Below, piece after piece: positions 33,621-41,612 of a stretch of DNA of 64,000 nt. Source of the DNA: Betaproteobacteria bacterium (GTDB lineage: Bacteria > Pseudomonadota > Gammaproteobacteria > Burkholderiales > Rhodocyclaceae); the NCBI GenBank assembly GCA_016868295.1, contig VGHJ01000007.1, positions 20,427-84,426 of the forward strand. Direction: 5' to 3'. Numbering within the stretch: position 1 is the stretch's first letter; every line of letters begins with the position of its first letter. The notes beneath the pieces are model-generated. The model was given only the letters and a program-made list of their open reading frames with translations, did not search any database and was not told the origin of the DNA. The translations under genes were made by a program, and so were the position numbers.

Positions 33621-34766
33621 CTACTCGCGGTCGAGCAGGGCGAGGCGGCGGTCGCGCACCGCCTGGGCAAGCAAGTCAAGCACCGTGACCGAGTCCTCCC
33701 AGCCGAGGCAGGCGTCGGTGATGCTCCTGCCGTACTCGAGCGGCTTGCCCGGCACGAGATCCTGGCGGCCTTCCTTGAGGTGCGATTCCACCATGACGCC
33801 GAAGACGCGATCCTCCCCGCCGGCGAGCTGCGCGGCGACTTCGCGCGCCGCCTCCATCTGGCGCTTGTAGTCCTTGCGGCTGTTGCCGTGCGAGAAATCG
33901 ATCATGACGCGCGCGGCGAGCCCGGCGGCGCCGAGTTCCTTGCACGCCTTGTCCACGCTGGCCGCATCGAAGTTCGGCTCCCTGCCGCCGCGCAGGATGA
34001 CGTGGCAGTCCTCGTTGCCATTGGTCGACACGATGGCCGAGTGGCCGGCCTTGGTCACCGAGAGGAAGTGGTGCGGATGCTGCGAAGTGCGGATGGCGTC
34101 GACCGCGATCCTGATGTTGCCGTCGGTGCCGTTCTTGAAGCCGACCGGGCAGGACAGGCCCGAGGCGAGCTCGCGGTGCACCTGGCTCTCGGTGGTGCGC
34201 GCGCCGATGGCGCCCCAGCTCACCAGATCCGCGATGTACTGCGGCGTGATCATGTCGAGGAACTCGGTGGCGGCGGGCAGGCCCATCTCGTTCACGTCGA
34301 CCAGCAGGTGGCGCGCGATGCGCAGGCCTTCGTTGATCTTGAAGCTGCCGTCGAGGCGCGGGTCGTTGATGAGGCCCTTCCAGCCCACGGTGGTGCGCGG
34401 CTTTTCGAAATACACGCGCATCACCACCAGCAGGTCGGCGGCGAGGCGCTCGGCCTCGGTCCTGAGGCGCGAGGCGTACTCGATGGCGGCGTCGAAGTCA
34501 TGCACCGAGCAGGGACCGATCACCACCAGCAGGCGGTCGTCGGCGCCGTGCAGGATGCGGTGGATGGCCTGGCGCGCGGCAAAGGTGGTGTCCACCGCCT
34601 GCGGCGTCGGCGGAAACTCGCGCAGCAGGTGCGAGGGCGGCGCCACCTCGTGGATGTGGCGGATGCGCACGTCGTCGGTGACGGCGCGCGGATAGGCCAG
34701 CCCGCCCTTGGGGCCGGGGCTGACGGAAGCGATGTTCGGCTTGCTCGACTTGCTCGGGGCGTTCAT
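33621..34766 (-). CDS. aroG: 3-deoxy-7-phosphoheptulonate synthase (DAHP synthase, class I)
   Basis: The first enzyme of the shikimate pathway, joining phosphoenolpyruvate and erythrose 4-phosphate. The 381-residue protein has the class I features VIGPCSVHD, VMRVYFEKPRTTVGWKG, GARTTESQVHRELASGLSCPVGFKNGT and the C-terminal MVESHLKEGRQDL. The ATG at 34766 (MNAPSKSSK) is chosen over a longer ORF start. Which of aroF/G/H-type feedback it has cannot be told. Confidence 0.95.
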   Translation of the reverse strand: MNAPSKSSKPNIASVSPGPKGGLAYPRAVTDDVRIRHIHEVAPPSHLLREFPPTPQAVDTTFAARQAIHRILHGADDRLLVVIGPCSVHDFDAAIEYASRLRTEAERLAADLLVVMRVYFEKPRTTVGWKGLINDPRLDGSFKINEGLRIARHLLVDVNEMGLPAATEFLDMITPQYIADLVSWGAIGARTTESQVHRELASGLSCPVGFKNGTDGNIRIAVDAIRTSQHPHHFLSVTKAGHSAIVSTNGNEDCHVILRGGREPNFDAASVDKACKELGAAGLAARVMIDFSHGNSRKDYKRQMEAAREVAAQLAGGEDRVFGVMVESHLKEGRQDLVPGKPLEYGRSITDACLGWEDSVTVLDLLAQAVRDRRLALLDRE

Positions 34767-34854
34767 GTGCGGCCGCTGCGTGTGACTAAGGCCTTGCATT
34801 TTAACGCAAAAGGCCTGTCATGCGGCCGCCCTTTGCAGCCCCGCGCCGACGCGG

Positions 34855-35304
34855 CTACTGCCTGGTCTGCAGTTGTTCGTACATCCCGGTGGCGTTGTTC
34901 ATGACCTCGAGGATGCGCTCGCTGGTGGTGGCGACGTTGAGCGCGGCGGCCTTCTTCTCGCCGGCCCGGTTGAACAGGGCGTTCTCGAAAAAGATCCACT
35001 GCTGTCGCCCGAGGGCCAACTCGTCCTTGATGGCCGGCGTGTTGCTGGGGGCGCCCTCCAGTTCCTGCAGCCCGGCGACGAATTCCTTGCGCGCCTTGTC
35101 CATTTCCGCCGCGCCGTTGGCCGGCGCCACGCCCCAGTTGATCGCCTGGTAGAACTTGGCCATGCGCTGGGAGAGCATGCGCTGGCGGCCGGCCTTGTTG
35201 ATGGCTTCGTTGATGTTGGCGATCTGCGCCTGAGCGGAATTGCCGGCGGCGTCGAAGCCGAAGGCCAGCACGGCCACGGCAAGCATGACAAGCAGTCGGT
35301 TCAT
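34855..35304 (-). CDS. Exported PilJ-like N-terminal domain protein
   Basis: A 149-residue protein with a signal peptide (LLVMLAVAVLAFGFDAAG) and a helical domain like the N-terminal sensor domain of type IV pili chemoreceptor PilJ and nitrate/nitrite sensors (NKAGRQRMLSQRMAKFYQAI). The chemoreceptor signalling part is absent, so this is a stand-alone periplasmic version. It lies between tldD and aroG on the same strand. Ligand and role unknown. Confidence 0.75.
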   Translation of the reverse strand: MNRLLVMLAVAVLAFGFDAAGNSAQAQIANINEAINKAGRQRMLSQRMAKFYQAINWGVAPANGAAEMDKARKEFVAGLQELEGAPSNTPAIKDELALGRQQWIFFENALFNRAGEKKAAALNVATTSERILEVMNNATGMYEQLQTRQ

Positions 35305-35404
35305 TGGGTCCCTCCTCCTGGCGGACGGGTCCCGGTCCGCGAAGGCTGTATGCTAGCCGCCGACTGCCCGCGCAATGTTGACGAATATCGAAATGGCATG
35401 CCGG

Positions 35405-36853
35405 TTATCCGGTGCCGCCGACCGTCAGTCCGTCGATGCGCAACGTAGGCTGTCCCACCCCGACGGGGACGCTCTGCCCTTCCTTGCCGCAGGTGCCGAC
35501 GCCGGGGTCGAGCGCCAGGTCGTTGCCGATCATGGAGACGCGGGTGAGGGCATCGGGCCCGTTGCCGATGAGGGTGGCACCCTTCACCGGCTGGGTGATC
35601 CTGCCGTTCTCGATGAGGTAGGCCTCGGCGGCGGAGAAGACGAACTTGCCGCTGGTGATGTCCACCTGACCGCCGCCGAAGTTTGCGGCGTAGAGCCCCT
35701 TCTTCACCGAGGCGATGATCTCCCGCGGGTCGCGGCTGCCGTTCACCATGCAGGTGTTGGTCATGCGCGGCAGGGGCAGGTGGGCGAAGGACTCGCGCCG
35801 GCCGTTGCCGGTGGGCGCCACGCCCATCAGGCGTGCGTTGAGCGAATCCTGCAGGTAGCCGACGAGGATGCCGTCCTCGATCAGCACGGTGCGCTGCGTC
35901 GGGTTGCCCTCGTCGTCGATGGACAGTGAGCCGCGCCGGTCGGGCAGCGTGCCGTCGTCCACCACCGTCACGCCGGGCGCGGCGACGCGCTCGCCGATGC
36001 GTCCGGCGAAGGCCGAACTGCCCTTGCGGTTGAAGTCGCCTTCGAGCCCGTGGCCGATCGCCTCGTGCAGCAGGATGCCCGGCCAGCCGCTGCCCAGCAC
36101 CACGGTCATCTCGCCGGCCGGGGCGGGCCGCGCGCCGAGGTTCACGCGCGCCTGGTGCACCGCCTTGTGCGCGTAGTCGCGCAGCACGGCGTCGCTGAAG
36201 TAGGCGTAGTCGAAGCGGCCGCCGCCGCCCGAGGAGCCCTGCTCGCGCCGCCCCTGCTCCTGCATGATCACCGTCACCGAGACGCGCACCAGCGGCCGCA
36301 CGTCGGCGGCGAGGCGCCCGTCGGCACGGGCAATGAGCACCACCTCGTAGACGCCGGCGATGTGCGCCATCACCTCGACGACGCGGGCATCCTCGGCGCG
36401 GGCGAAGCCTTCCAGCCGCTCGAGCAGCTTCACCTTCTCCGTGTCGGGCAGCGAGGCGATCGGGTCGGCTGCGCCATACAGCGCCGGCATGGCGCGGCCG
36501 GAGAGCAGCGGCACGCGCTGCTGCGTGCCCTGCGCGGCGATGGCGCGCGTCGCCCGCGCCGCCGACATCAGCGCCGGCAGGGAGATCTCGTCGGAATAGG
36601 CGAAGGCGGTCTTCTCGCCGGCGATGGCGCGCACGCCGACGCCGCTCTCGATGTTGAAGCTGCCCGACTTGACGATGCCCTCCTCCAGGCTCCAGGCCTC
36701 GGAACGGCTGTACTGGAAGTAGAGGTCGGCGTCGTCGAGCCGGTGGCGGCAGAGCTCGCCGAACACTGACTCGAGCCGGCGCGCGGAAAGATCGAAGGGG
36801 GCCAGCAGGCGGGATTCGGCGGTGGCGAGCGGGGAGGTGAGCGTCGTGTCCAT
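35405..36853 (-). CDS. tldD: Metalloprotease TldD
   Basis: A 482-residue TldD protease subunit, which with TldE/PmbA degrades unfolded peptides and matures microcin-type peptides. The zinc motif is [11 protein letters not shown] (HExxxH). The N-terminal substrate-binding part ([17 protein letters not shown]) and C-terminal block ([21 protein letters not shown]) are intact. Part of the conserved yhdP-nitrilase-tldD cluster on the minus strand, it begins one base after the nitrilase stop. The partner tldE is not in the window. Confidence 0.94.
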   Translation of the reverse strand: MDTTLTSPLATAESRLLAPFDLSARRLESVFGELCRHRLDDADLYFQYSRSEAWSLEEGIVKSGSFNIESGVGVRAIAGEKTAFAYSDEISLPALMSAARATRAIAAQGTQQRVPLLSGRAMPALYGAADPIASLPDTEKVKLLERLEGFARAEDARVVEVMAHIAGVYEVVLIARADGRLAADVRPLVRVSVTVIMQEQGRREQGSSGGGGRFDYAYFSDAVLRDYAHKAVHQARVNLGARPAPAGEMTVVLGSGWPGILLHEAIGHGLEGDFNRKGSSAFAGRIGERVAAPGVTVVDDGTLPDRRGSLSIDDEGNPTQRTVLIEDGILVGYLQDSLNARLMGVAPTGNGRRESFAHLPLPRMTNTCMVNGSRDPREIIASVKKGLYAANFGGGQVDITSGKFVFSAAEAYLIENGRITQPVKGATLIGNGPDALTRVSMIGNDLALDPGVGTCGKEGQSVPVGVGQPTLRIDGLTVGGTG

Positions 36854-36854
36854 G

Positions 36855-37658
36855 TCAGAAAACCCGGTGTTGCAGAGCCGGCAGGCTGGCGCGCAGTTCC
36901 GCGATGCGCGCGGCATCGATGTCCGCCGCCACCACCCCCGGCCCCTCGGCCAGACGTTCGAGCACCGCACCCCAGGGGTCGACCGCCATGCTGTCGCCCC
37001 AGGTGCGCCGCCCGCTCGGGTGCGTGCCGCCCTGCGCCGCGGCCAGCACGTAGCAGAGGTTTTCCACCGCCCGCGCGCGCAGCAGCAGCTCCCAGTGCGC
37101 CTGGCCGGTGGTGTGGGTGAAGGCCGCCGGCACCACCAGCAGGTCCACCGGCCCCATGGCACGGTAGAGCTCGGGGAAGCGCAGGTCGTAGCAGATCGAC
37201 AGGCCGACCCGGCCGAAGGGGGAATCGAAGGCGACGATGTCGTCGCCGGCCTCTATCGACTGACTTTCGTCGTAGCGCTCGGCGCCGCGCCGGAAGCCGA
37301 ACAGATGAATCTTGTCGTAGCGCGCCACGCGCCGCCCGGTGTCGTCGAAGACGAGGCAACTGTTGCGCACCTTCTCCGGCACCGAGGCCTCGAGCGGGAT
37401 CGAGCCGCCGACCAGCCAGACCCGGTGCCGCGCCGCCGTCTCGCGCAGGAAGTCCTGCAGCGGCCCCGCGCCTTCCTTCTCCCGCGCGCGCACCTTGTCC
37501 GTCTCGTTGCCGGAGATGAGCGGGAAATACTCGGGCAGCGCGACCAGGCGCGCACCGCGATCCGCCGCCTCGGCCACCAGGCGCTCGGCATCGCGCAGGT
37601 TCCGCGCGACGTCCGGTCCCGACACCATCTGCACCGCCGCGATGCGAACCGTACTCAT
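36855..37658 (-). CDS. Carbon-nitrogen hydrolase (Nit-type amidase)
   Basis: A 267-residue nitrilase-superfamily enzyme, most like deaminated-glutathione amidase (NIT1 branch). The catalytic triad is visible: Glu in ALPEYF, Lys in RYDKIHLF, and Cys in [12 protein letters not shown]. It overlaps yhdP (ATGA) and abuts tldD. One dispersed motif copy encodes [11 protein letters not shown] in a surface-type segment. Confidence 0.9.
   Translation of the reverse strand: MSTVRIAAVQMVSGPDVARNLRDAERLVAEAADRGARLVALPEYFPLISGNETDKVRAREKEGAGPLQDFLRETAARHRVWLVGGSIPLEASVPEKVRNSCLVFDDTGRRVARYDKIHLFGFRRGAERYDESQSIEAGDDIVAFDSPFGRVGLSICYDLRFPELYRAMGPVDLLVVPAAFTHTTGQAHWELLLRARAVENLCYVLAAAQGGTHPSGRRTWGDSMAVDPWGAVLERLAEGPGVVAADIDAARIAELRASLPALQHRVF
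37244..37268 (-). repeat. Dispersed motif copy, diverged tail (in nitrilase gene)
   Basis: AAAGTCAGTC-GATAGAGG-CCGGCG: exact core, one mismatch in the tail. It brings an AGT and a rare ATA codon into the gene. Confidence 0.5.
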
Positions 37659-40600
37659 TGCACCGATTCCTCCTTCTTCGCCGCCGTCTGCTGCTGGATC
37701 TTCTCCACCTTGGGATCGGCCCAGCCGCCGCTGATGGCGTATTCGAAGGCGAACATCTTGCCCAGGGGATCCTTGAGGATCTTCTGCGCCAACCAGGCGG
37801 CGGCGCCCACCGCCGGGTTGGCGATCATGGCGCCGACCGCCAGCGTTTCCGACAGCGCCGGCTCGACGCGCACGCGCAGGTTCTGCGTCTCGCCGGGGAT
37901 GCTCGCCTCGCCCTTGATGTAGATGCTGGCCGACGGCCCCAGGATCTGCAGATCCTGGGTGCTGAGAACGCCGCGCGCCACCCTGGCGCTGCCGGAGATC
38001 GAGTCGAAGGCGAAGCCCTCGGTGAAGATGTCGCGGAAATCCAGCGTGATGCGCCGCGGCAGGGATTGCAGGCTGAGGATGCCGAGCAGGCGGCCGGCGC
38101 CGGGATCAAGCCTGTTGAACTGGCCGTTCGCCGCCTCGGCCTTCAGCGCGCCGTCCAGCGTGGCGTGGTCGATCTGCGTCGGCGTGCCGGCCCAGGAGAC
38201 CTTGCCCTCCAGCTTCGCCGTGCCGCGCCTGACGGCGTGGGGGTAGCCGAGGCGCTCCAGCATCCGGCCGATGTCGGCGACGTCGAGCTTGAAATTGAGC
38301 TGCGTGCCCTGCTCGCGCCAGAGGCCGTCGGACTGCAGCGTGCCGTCCGGGCTGCCTATGGCGAGCTTGTCCATCCGCCAGGCATTCGCCTCGTTGGTCG
38401 CCATCAGTTCCAGCCTGCCCAGCTTCCTGCCGCGCAGCGTGAAGCTGTCGGCGACGATGTCGAGGCCGGGCAGCTCGCGCAGCGGCTCTTCCTCGATGAG
38501 GGCGTAACCCGGCCGCGTGTCGTTGAGGCTGAACTGCTTCAGGCGCGCCGACAGGCGCCCCTTGCCGCCCTTCTTCCAGGCGAATTCTCCGGTGGCGTCC
38601 TGGCTCGCCACCTGGCCCTGCCAGGCATCGTCGGCCAGCGCCGCCTTCAGCGTCACCTCGTGGAAGGGCCGCGAAAAGGCGATCAGCTCGCCCACGCGCA
38701 GGTTGAGCGCAGTGACATGGAAGGGATCGCCGCCGTCGCCGCCGTGGGCGGGAAACTGGCTGCGCCAGAAGTCCGCGTTGAACGACGGCACGTTGGCCGC
38801 GACCAGCGTGCCCCGCTCGGGCAGGGCGGGCGGCTCGCCCATGCCGATGCCGATGGCGCCGCGCTCGACCGCCATGCCGCCGCGCTCCTCCCGGCGCAGG
38901 AACTGCGCGGCCAGCACGCCGCCGAGGTGCAGGCGCACCTCGGCGCGCGCGCCGCCGCCGGCGGGCCCGCTGCTGCGCTCGAAGCGCAGCGGCAGCGTCT
39001 CGGTCGAGGTCTTGTTGAAGGGCGGCGGCAGGCTCGAAGCGATGCCCAGCAGGTTCGATTCGAACCTGGCGGTCGTCGTGCGGTTCTTCACCAGCACGCC
39101 GGCGCGCCAGGCCGTGCTGCCGGAGAGGTGCTCGAGCAGGCGGTGGTCGTGCGTCCTGCGCACGCTGGCGATGCTGAGGCTGCCCTGCGCATTGATCGCC
39201 ACCGCGCCGTCGCCGCGCGTGGCGGCGTTGATGACGAGCGGCGAACCGAAAAGCTGCGCGCTCGCGTCCTTCATGCTGACGCTGCTGCCGGTGAACTGCA
39301 GGCGGCCGCTCGCCTCGGTCAGCGGCGGCAGGTCGGGATCGAGCGTCAGTTCGTTCCTCACGAAGTGGTACTCGCCCTCGGTCAGGGTGTTGGACACCTT
39401 GCGCAGCGGGATGGTCAGCTTGAGCGCGAGCGTGCCGCTGCCCGTCGCGCGCATGCCTTCGGTGAAGCGGTCGATGTTCTCCGACACCGGGCTGCTTTCG
39501 ATGTAGCGCAGGAAGCCCGCCGTGGCGCCGGTGGCGCGCCCCTTGACGACGAGGATTTCCTCCGGCGCCTCGAGGTCGGCGATCTCGGCGCTGACGCCCG
39601 AGATGGCGACGTCGAAGATATTGCCCTTGTCGGCGCGGATCAGCATGCGCTTGCCTTCGAAGAGCAGGTCGCCCGTGATGTTGTCGATGCCCGGCCAGTC
39701 CGGCGAAAAGCGCAGCTGCGTGCCGGCCATCTTCGCGTCGACGCGGAAGATGCCGTCCTTGCCGTCGGCGAAGGGGAAGTGCTTGAGATCGCCCTTGAGC
39801 TGCAGGTTGGCGTTGTCGGCCCTGCCGCCGGTGATGGCCTCGCGCAGCCAGTTGCGCACGTCGCGGTTCACCACCAGCGGCATGTAGCGCCACACCGCCG
39901 CGCCGTCGGCGCGGGTGAGGCGGCCGCTCAGGTCGATCTCGCCGGGCCCTTCCGCACGGGTGGCATAGCGGCCGCTGAAGCTGCCGTCGGCATCCTGGTT
40001 GCTGAAGGAGACGTTGTTCAACTGCAGCTCGACCTGCCCGCCGGCCATCTTCCAGTCGATCTTCGCCGCAAGCTGCTCGAATTCCTTGCGCGACGTGAAC
40101 ACCATGGGCAGGTCCAGCGTCACGTTGCGGCTCTGCAGGGTGAAGGTGCCGCCCTTCTCGTTGCCCTCGATGGTCCCCGTCAGGCCGGAAAACCCCGGAA
40201 TGTAGGCGGCGGCATGCCGCTCCAGGTCCTCGAAGCGGGTGCGCAGGCTGTAGGCGGAGATCGCGCCGGGATCGCCGCGCCAGCCCGCCTTCAGGTCGTA
40301 GAGGCGGCCGGCCAGGGCGTAGTCGTCGAGATGCTTCTGCGAGGCCTCGTCGAGCGGCAGGAAGCCGACCAGCCGCCGCAGCGCGCCGAGGTCGAGGCCG
40401 TTGGCGGCGAGCTCGCCGCGCGCCGGCCGGTTGCCTTCGGTCGCCGTCCAGCGCAGGGCGAGGTCAGTGGGCGAAAGGGCGATGCCGTCCCGCGTGGCGA
40501 GCGTCAGCTTGCGCGTGGCGAACTCGAATCCGCCGGGGTGGCGGCTGCCGGAGACGCGGCCGTTGAGGGAGGCCAGGTCGAGCATGGGGCGGCCGCGCGC

Positions 40601-41542
40601 CAGACGCAGCTGCACGTCGCGCAGGGCGATGTCCGCCGTCATCGACTCCATCTGCATGTCGGCGAAGCCGAGCCACAGGCGCATGCCGCCCGAGCCGCGC
40701 GGCAGTTCGACCGGGTAATCGACCCAGGCGCGCCAGCCGGCGAGATCGGCATAGTCGAGCTCGGCATACAGCTTGCCCGTCCAGGCCTCCAGCCGGTCGA
40801 GGTCGGCGCCGCGCAGGTCGCCGCGCACGTCGAGTCGCGCCGCCAGCGCCTGCGGCGGCAGGGCGGTCAGGCCGAAGCGATGGCGGCGGCCGTCGTTCTG
40901 CAGGGTAAAGTTGAGCTGGCGCAGCTCGAGCGGCGGCGCGCCGCGCTTCTCGTCCTCCCAGCGGATGGTGGCGTTGCGCACGACGACCCGCTTCTGCGCC
41001 AGCAGCCAGTCGGCGAAATCGCTGCCGCTCGCCTCGGTGTTGACCTGGATGCCGGCGATGAAGATGCGGCCGTTCCTGCCGCGGCGGATGCTCAGCGTCG
41101 GCGCATCGACCTCGAGCCGGTGCAGCACGAGCTGGCGGTGCCAGAGCGAGGACCAGGAGAGGTCGGTCTCGACCGTCTCGAAAGTCAGTCCCGGCCGGCC
41201 GGCGGCATCGTGGATGCTGAAGCCGCGCAGCGAGAGATGCGGGCGCAGGCCGTTCCAGTGGGTGTCGATGCGCCGGATGGTCACCGGCAGGCCGACCGCG
41301 CGGGAAATGCCGCGCGCGATGTCCTCGCGGTAGCTCTCGATGTTCGGCAGCACCGAGTAGCGCAGCGCCAGCACGAGCAGGGCGAAGCCGAAGTAGCCGA
41401 GCCAGAACAGCCAGACGAGGGTACGGCGCAGCCAGGCGGGCAGCCAGGCCAAGCGCGCCAGGCGAGCCAGCCGTCGCAGGTTGCCCGGGCGTGCCGGTGC
41501 TGAGGTCGTGGTCGAGTTTTCTTGCATCAATGGTCCGGGCAT
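37655..41542 (-). CDS. yhdP: YhdP family AsmA-like protein
   Basis: A very long (about 1295 residues) AsmA-like protein with one N-terminal membrane helix (LVWLFWLGYFGFALLVLALRY) and a large periplasmic beta-rich region. In enterobacteria YhdP is one of the bridge-like proteins that carry phospholipids to the outer membrane. The C-terminal domain shows AGRLLGILSLQSLPRRITLDFRDIF, characteristic of the family. I chose ATG 41542, preceded by aaggcggcg; 41527 is also possible. Divergent from glnE with a short intergenic gap, and coupled to the nitrilase gene. Confidence 0.92.
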   Translation of the reverse strand: MPGPLMQENSTTTSAPARPGNLRRLARLARLAWLPAWLRRTLVWLFWLGYFGFALLVLALRYSVLPNIESYREDIARGISRAVGLPVTIRRIDTHWNGLRPHLSLRGFSIHDAAGRPGLTFETVETDLSWSSLWHRQLVLHRLEVDAPTLSIRRGRNGRIFIAGIQVNTEASGSDFADWLLAQKRVVVRNATIRWEDEKRGAPPLELRQLNFTLQNDGRRHRFGLTALPPQALAARLDVRGDLRGADLDRLEAWTGKLYAELDYADLAGWRAWVDYPVELPRGSGGMRLWLGFADMQMESMTADIALRDVQLRLARGRPMLDLASLNGRVSGSRHPGGFEFATRKLTLATRDGIALSPTDLALRWTATEGNRPARGELAANGLDLGALRRLVGFLPLDEASQKHLDDYALAGRLYDLKAGWRGDPGAISAYSLRTRFEDLERHAAAYIPGFSGLTGTIEGNEKGGTFTLQSRNVTLDLPMVFTSRKEFEQLAAKIDWKMAGGQVELQLNNVSFSNQDADGSFSGRYATRAEGPGEIDLSGRLTRADGAAVWRYMPLVVNRDVRNWLREAITGGRADNANLQLKGDLKHFPFADGKDGIFRVDAKMAGTQLRFSPDWPGIDNITGDLLFEGKRMLIRADKGNIFDVAISGVSAEIADLEAPEEILVVKGRATGATAGFLRYIESSPVSENIDRFTEGMRATGSGTLALKLTIPLRKVSNTLTEGEYHFVRNELTLDPDLPPLTEASGRLQFTGSSVSMKDASAQLFGSPLVINAATRGDGAVAINAQGSLSIASVRRTHDHRLLEHLSGSTAWRAGVLVKNRTTTARFESNLLGIASSLPPPFNKTSTETLPLRFERSSGPAGGGARAEVRLHLGGVLAAQFLRREERGGMAVERGAIGIGMGEPPALPERGTLVAANVPSFNADFWRSQFPAHGGDGGDPFHVTALNLRVGELIAFSRPFHEVTLKAALADDAWQGQVASQDATGEFAWKKGGKGRLSARLKQFSLNDTRPGYALIEEEPLRELPGLDIVADSFTLRGRKLGRLELMATNEANAWRMDKLAIGSPDGTLQSDGLWREQGTQLNFKLDVADIGRMLERLGYPHAVRRGTAKLEGKVSWAGTPTQIDHATLDGALKAEAANGQFNRLDPGAGRLLGILSLQSLPRRITLDFRDIFTEGFAFDSISGSARVARGVLSTQDLQILGPSASIYIKGEASIPGETQNLRVRVEPALSETLAVGAMIANPAVGAAAWLAQKILKDPLGKMFAFEYAISGGWADPKVEKIQQQTAAKKEESVQ
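41181..41204 (+). repeat. Dispersed motif copy, diverged tail (in yhdP)
   Basis: AAAGTCAGTC-CCGGCCGG-CCGGCG, exact core. It encodes PGLTFETV with CTG-ACT-TTC. Confidence 0.45.
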
Positions 41543-41612
41543 CGCGCCGCCTTGGTTACAATCGCGGCTGACGCCCATCGGCGATAGTGAATTCTACTCG
41601 TATAACGCTTAA

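Noticed and set aside
35414-35440. GTCAGTC-N8-CGCAAC near the end of tldD as a motif copy
   Set aside because: The tail does not match ACGGCG and the AAA before the core is missing; likely chance.
37658-41503. 1281-aa ORF opposite yhdP
   Set aside because: Antisense open frame produced by codon bias of yhdP; no recognisable domain and an implausible composition.
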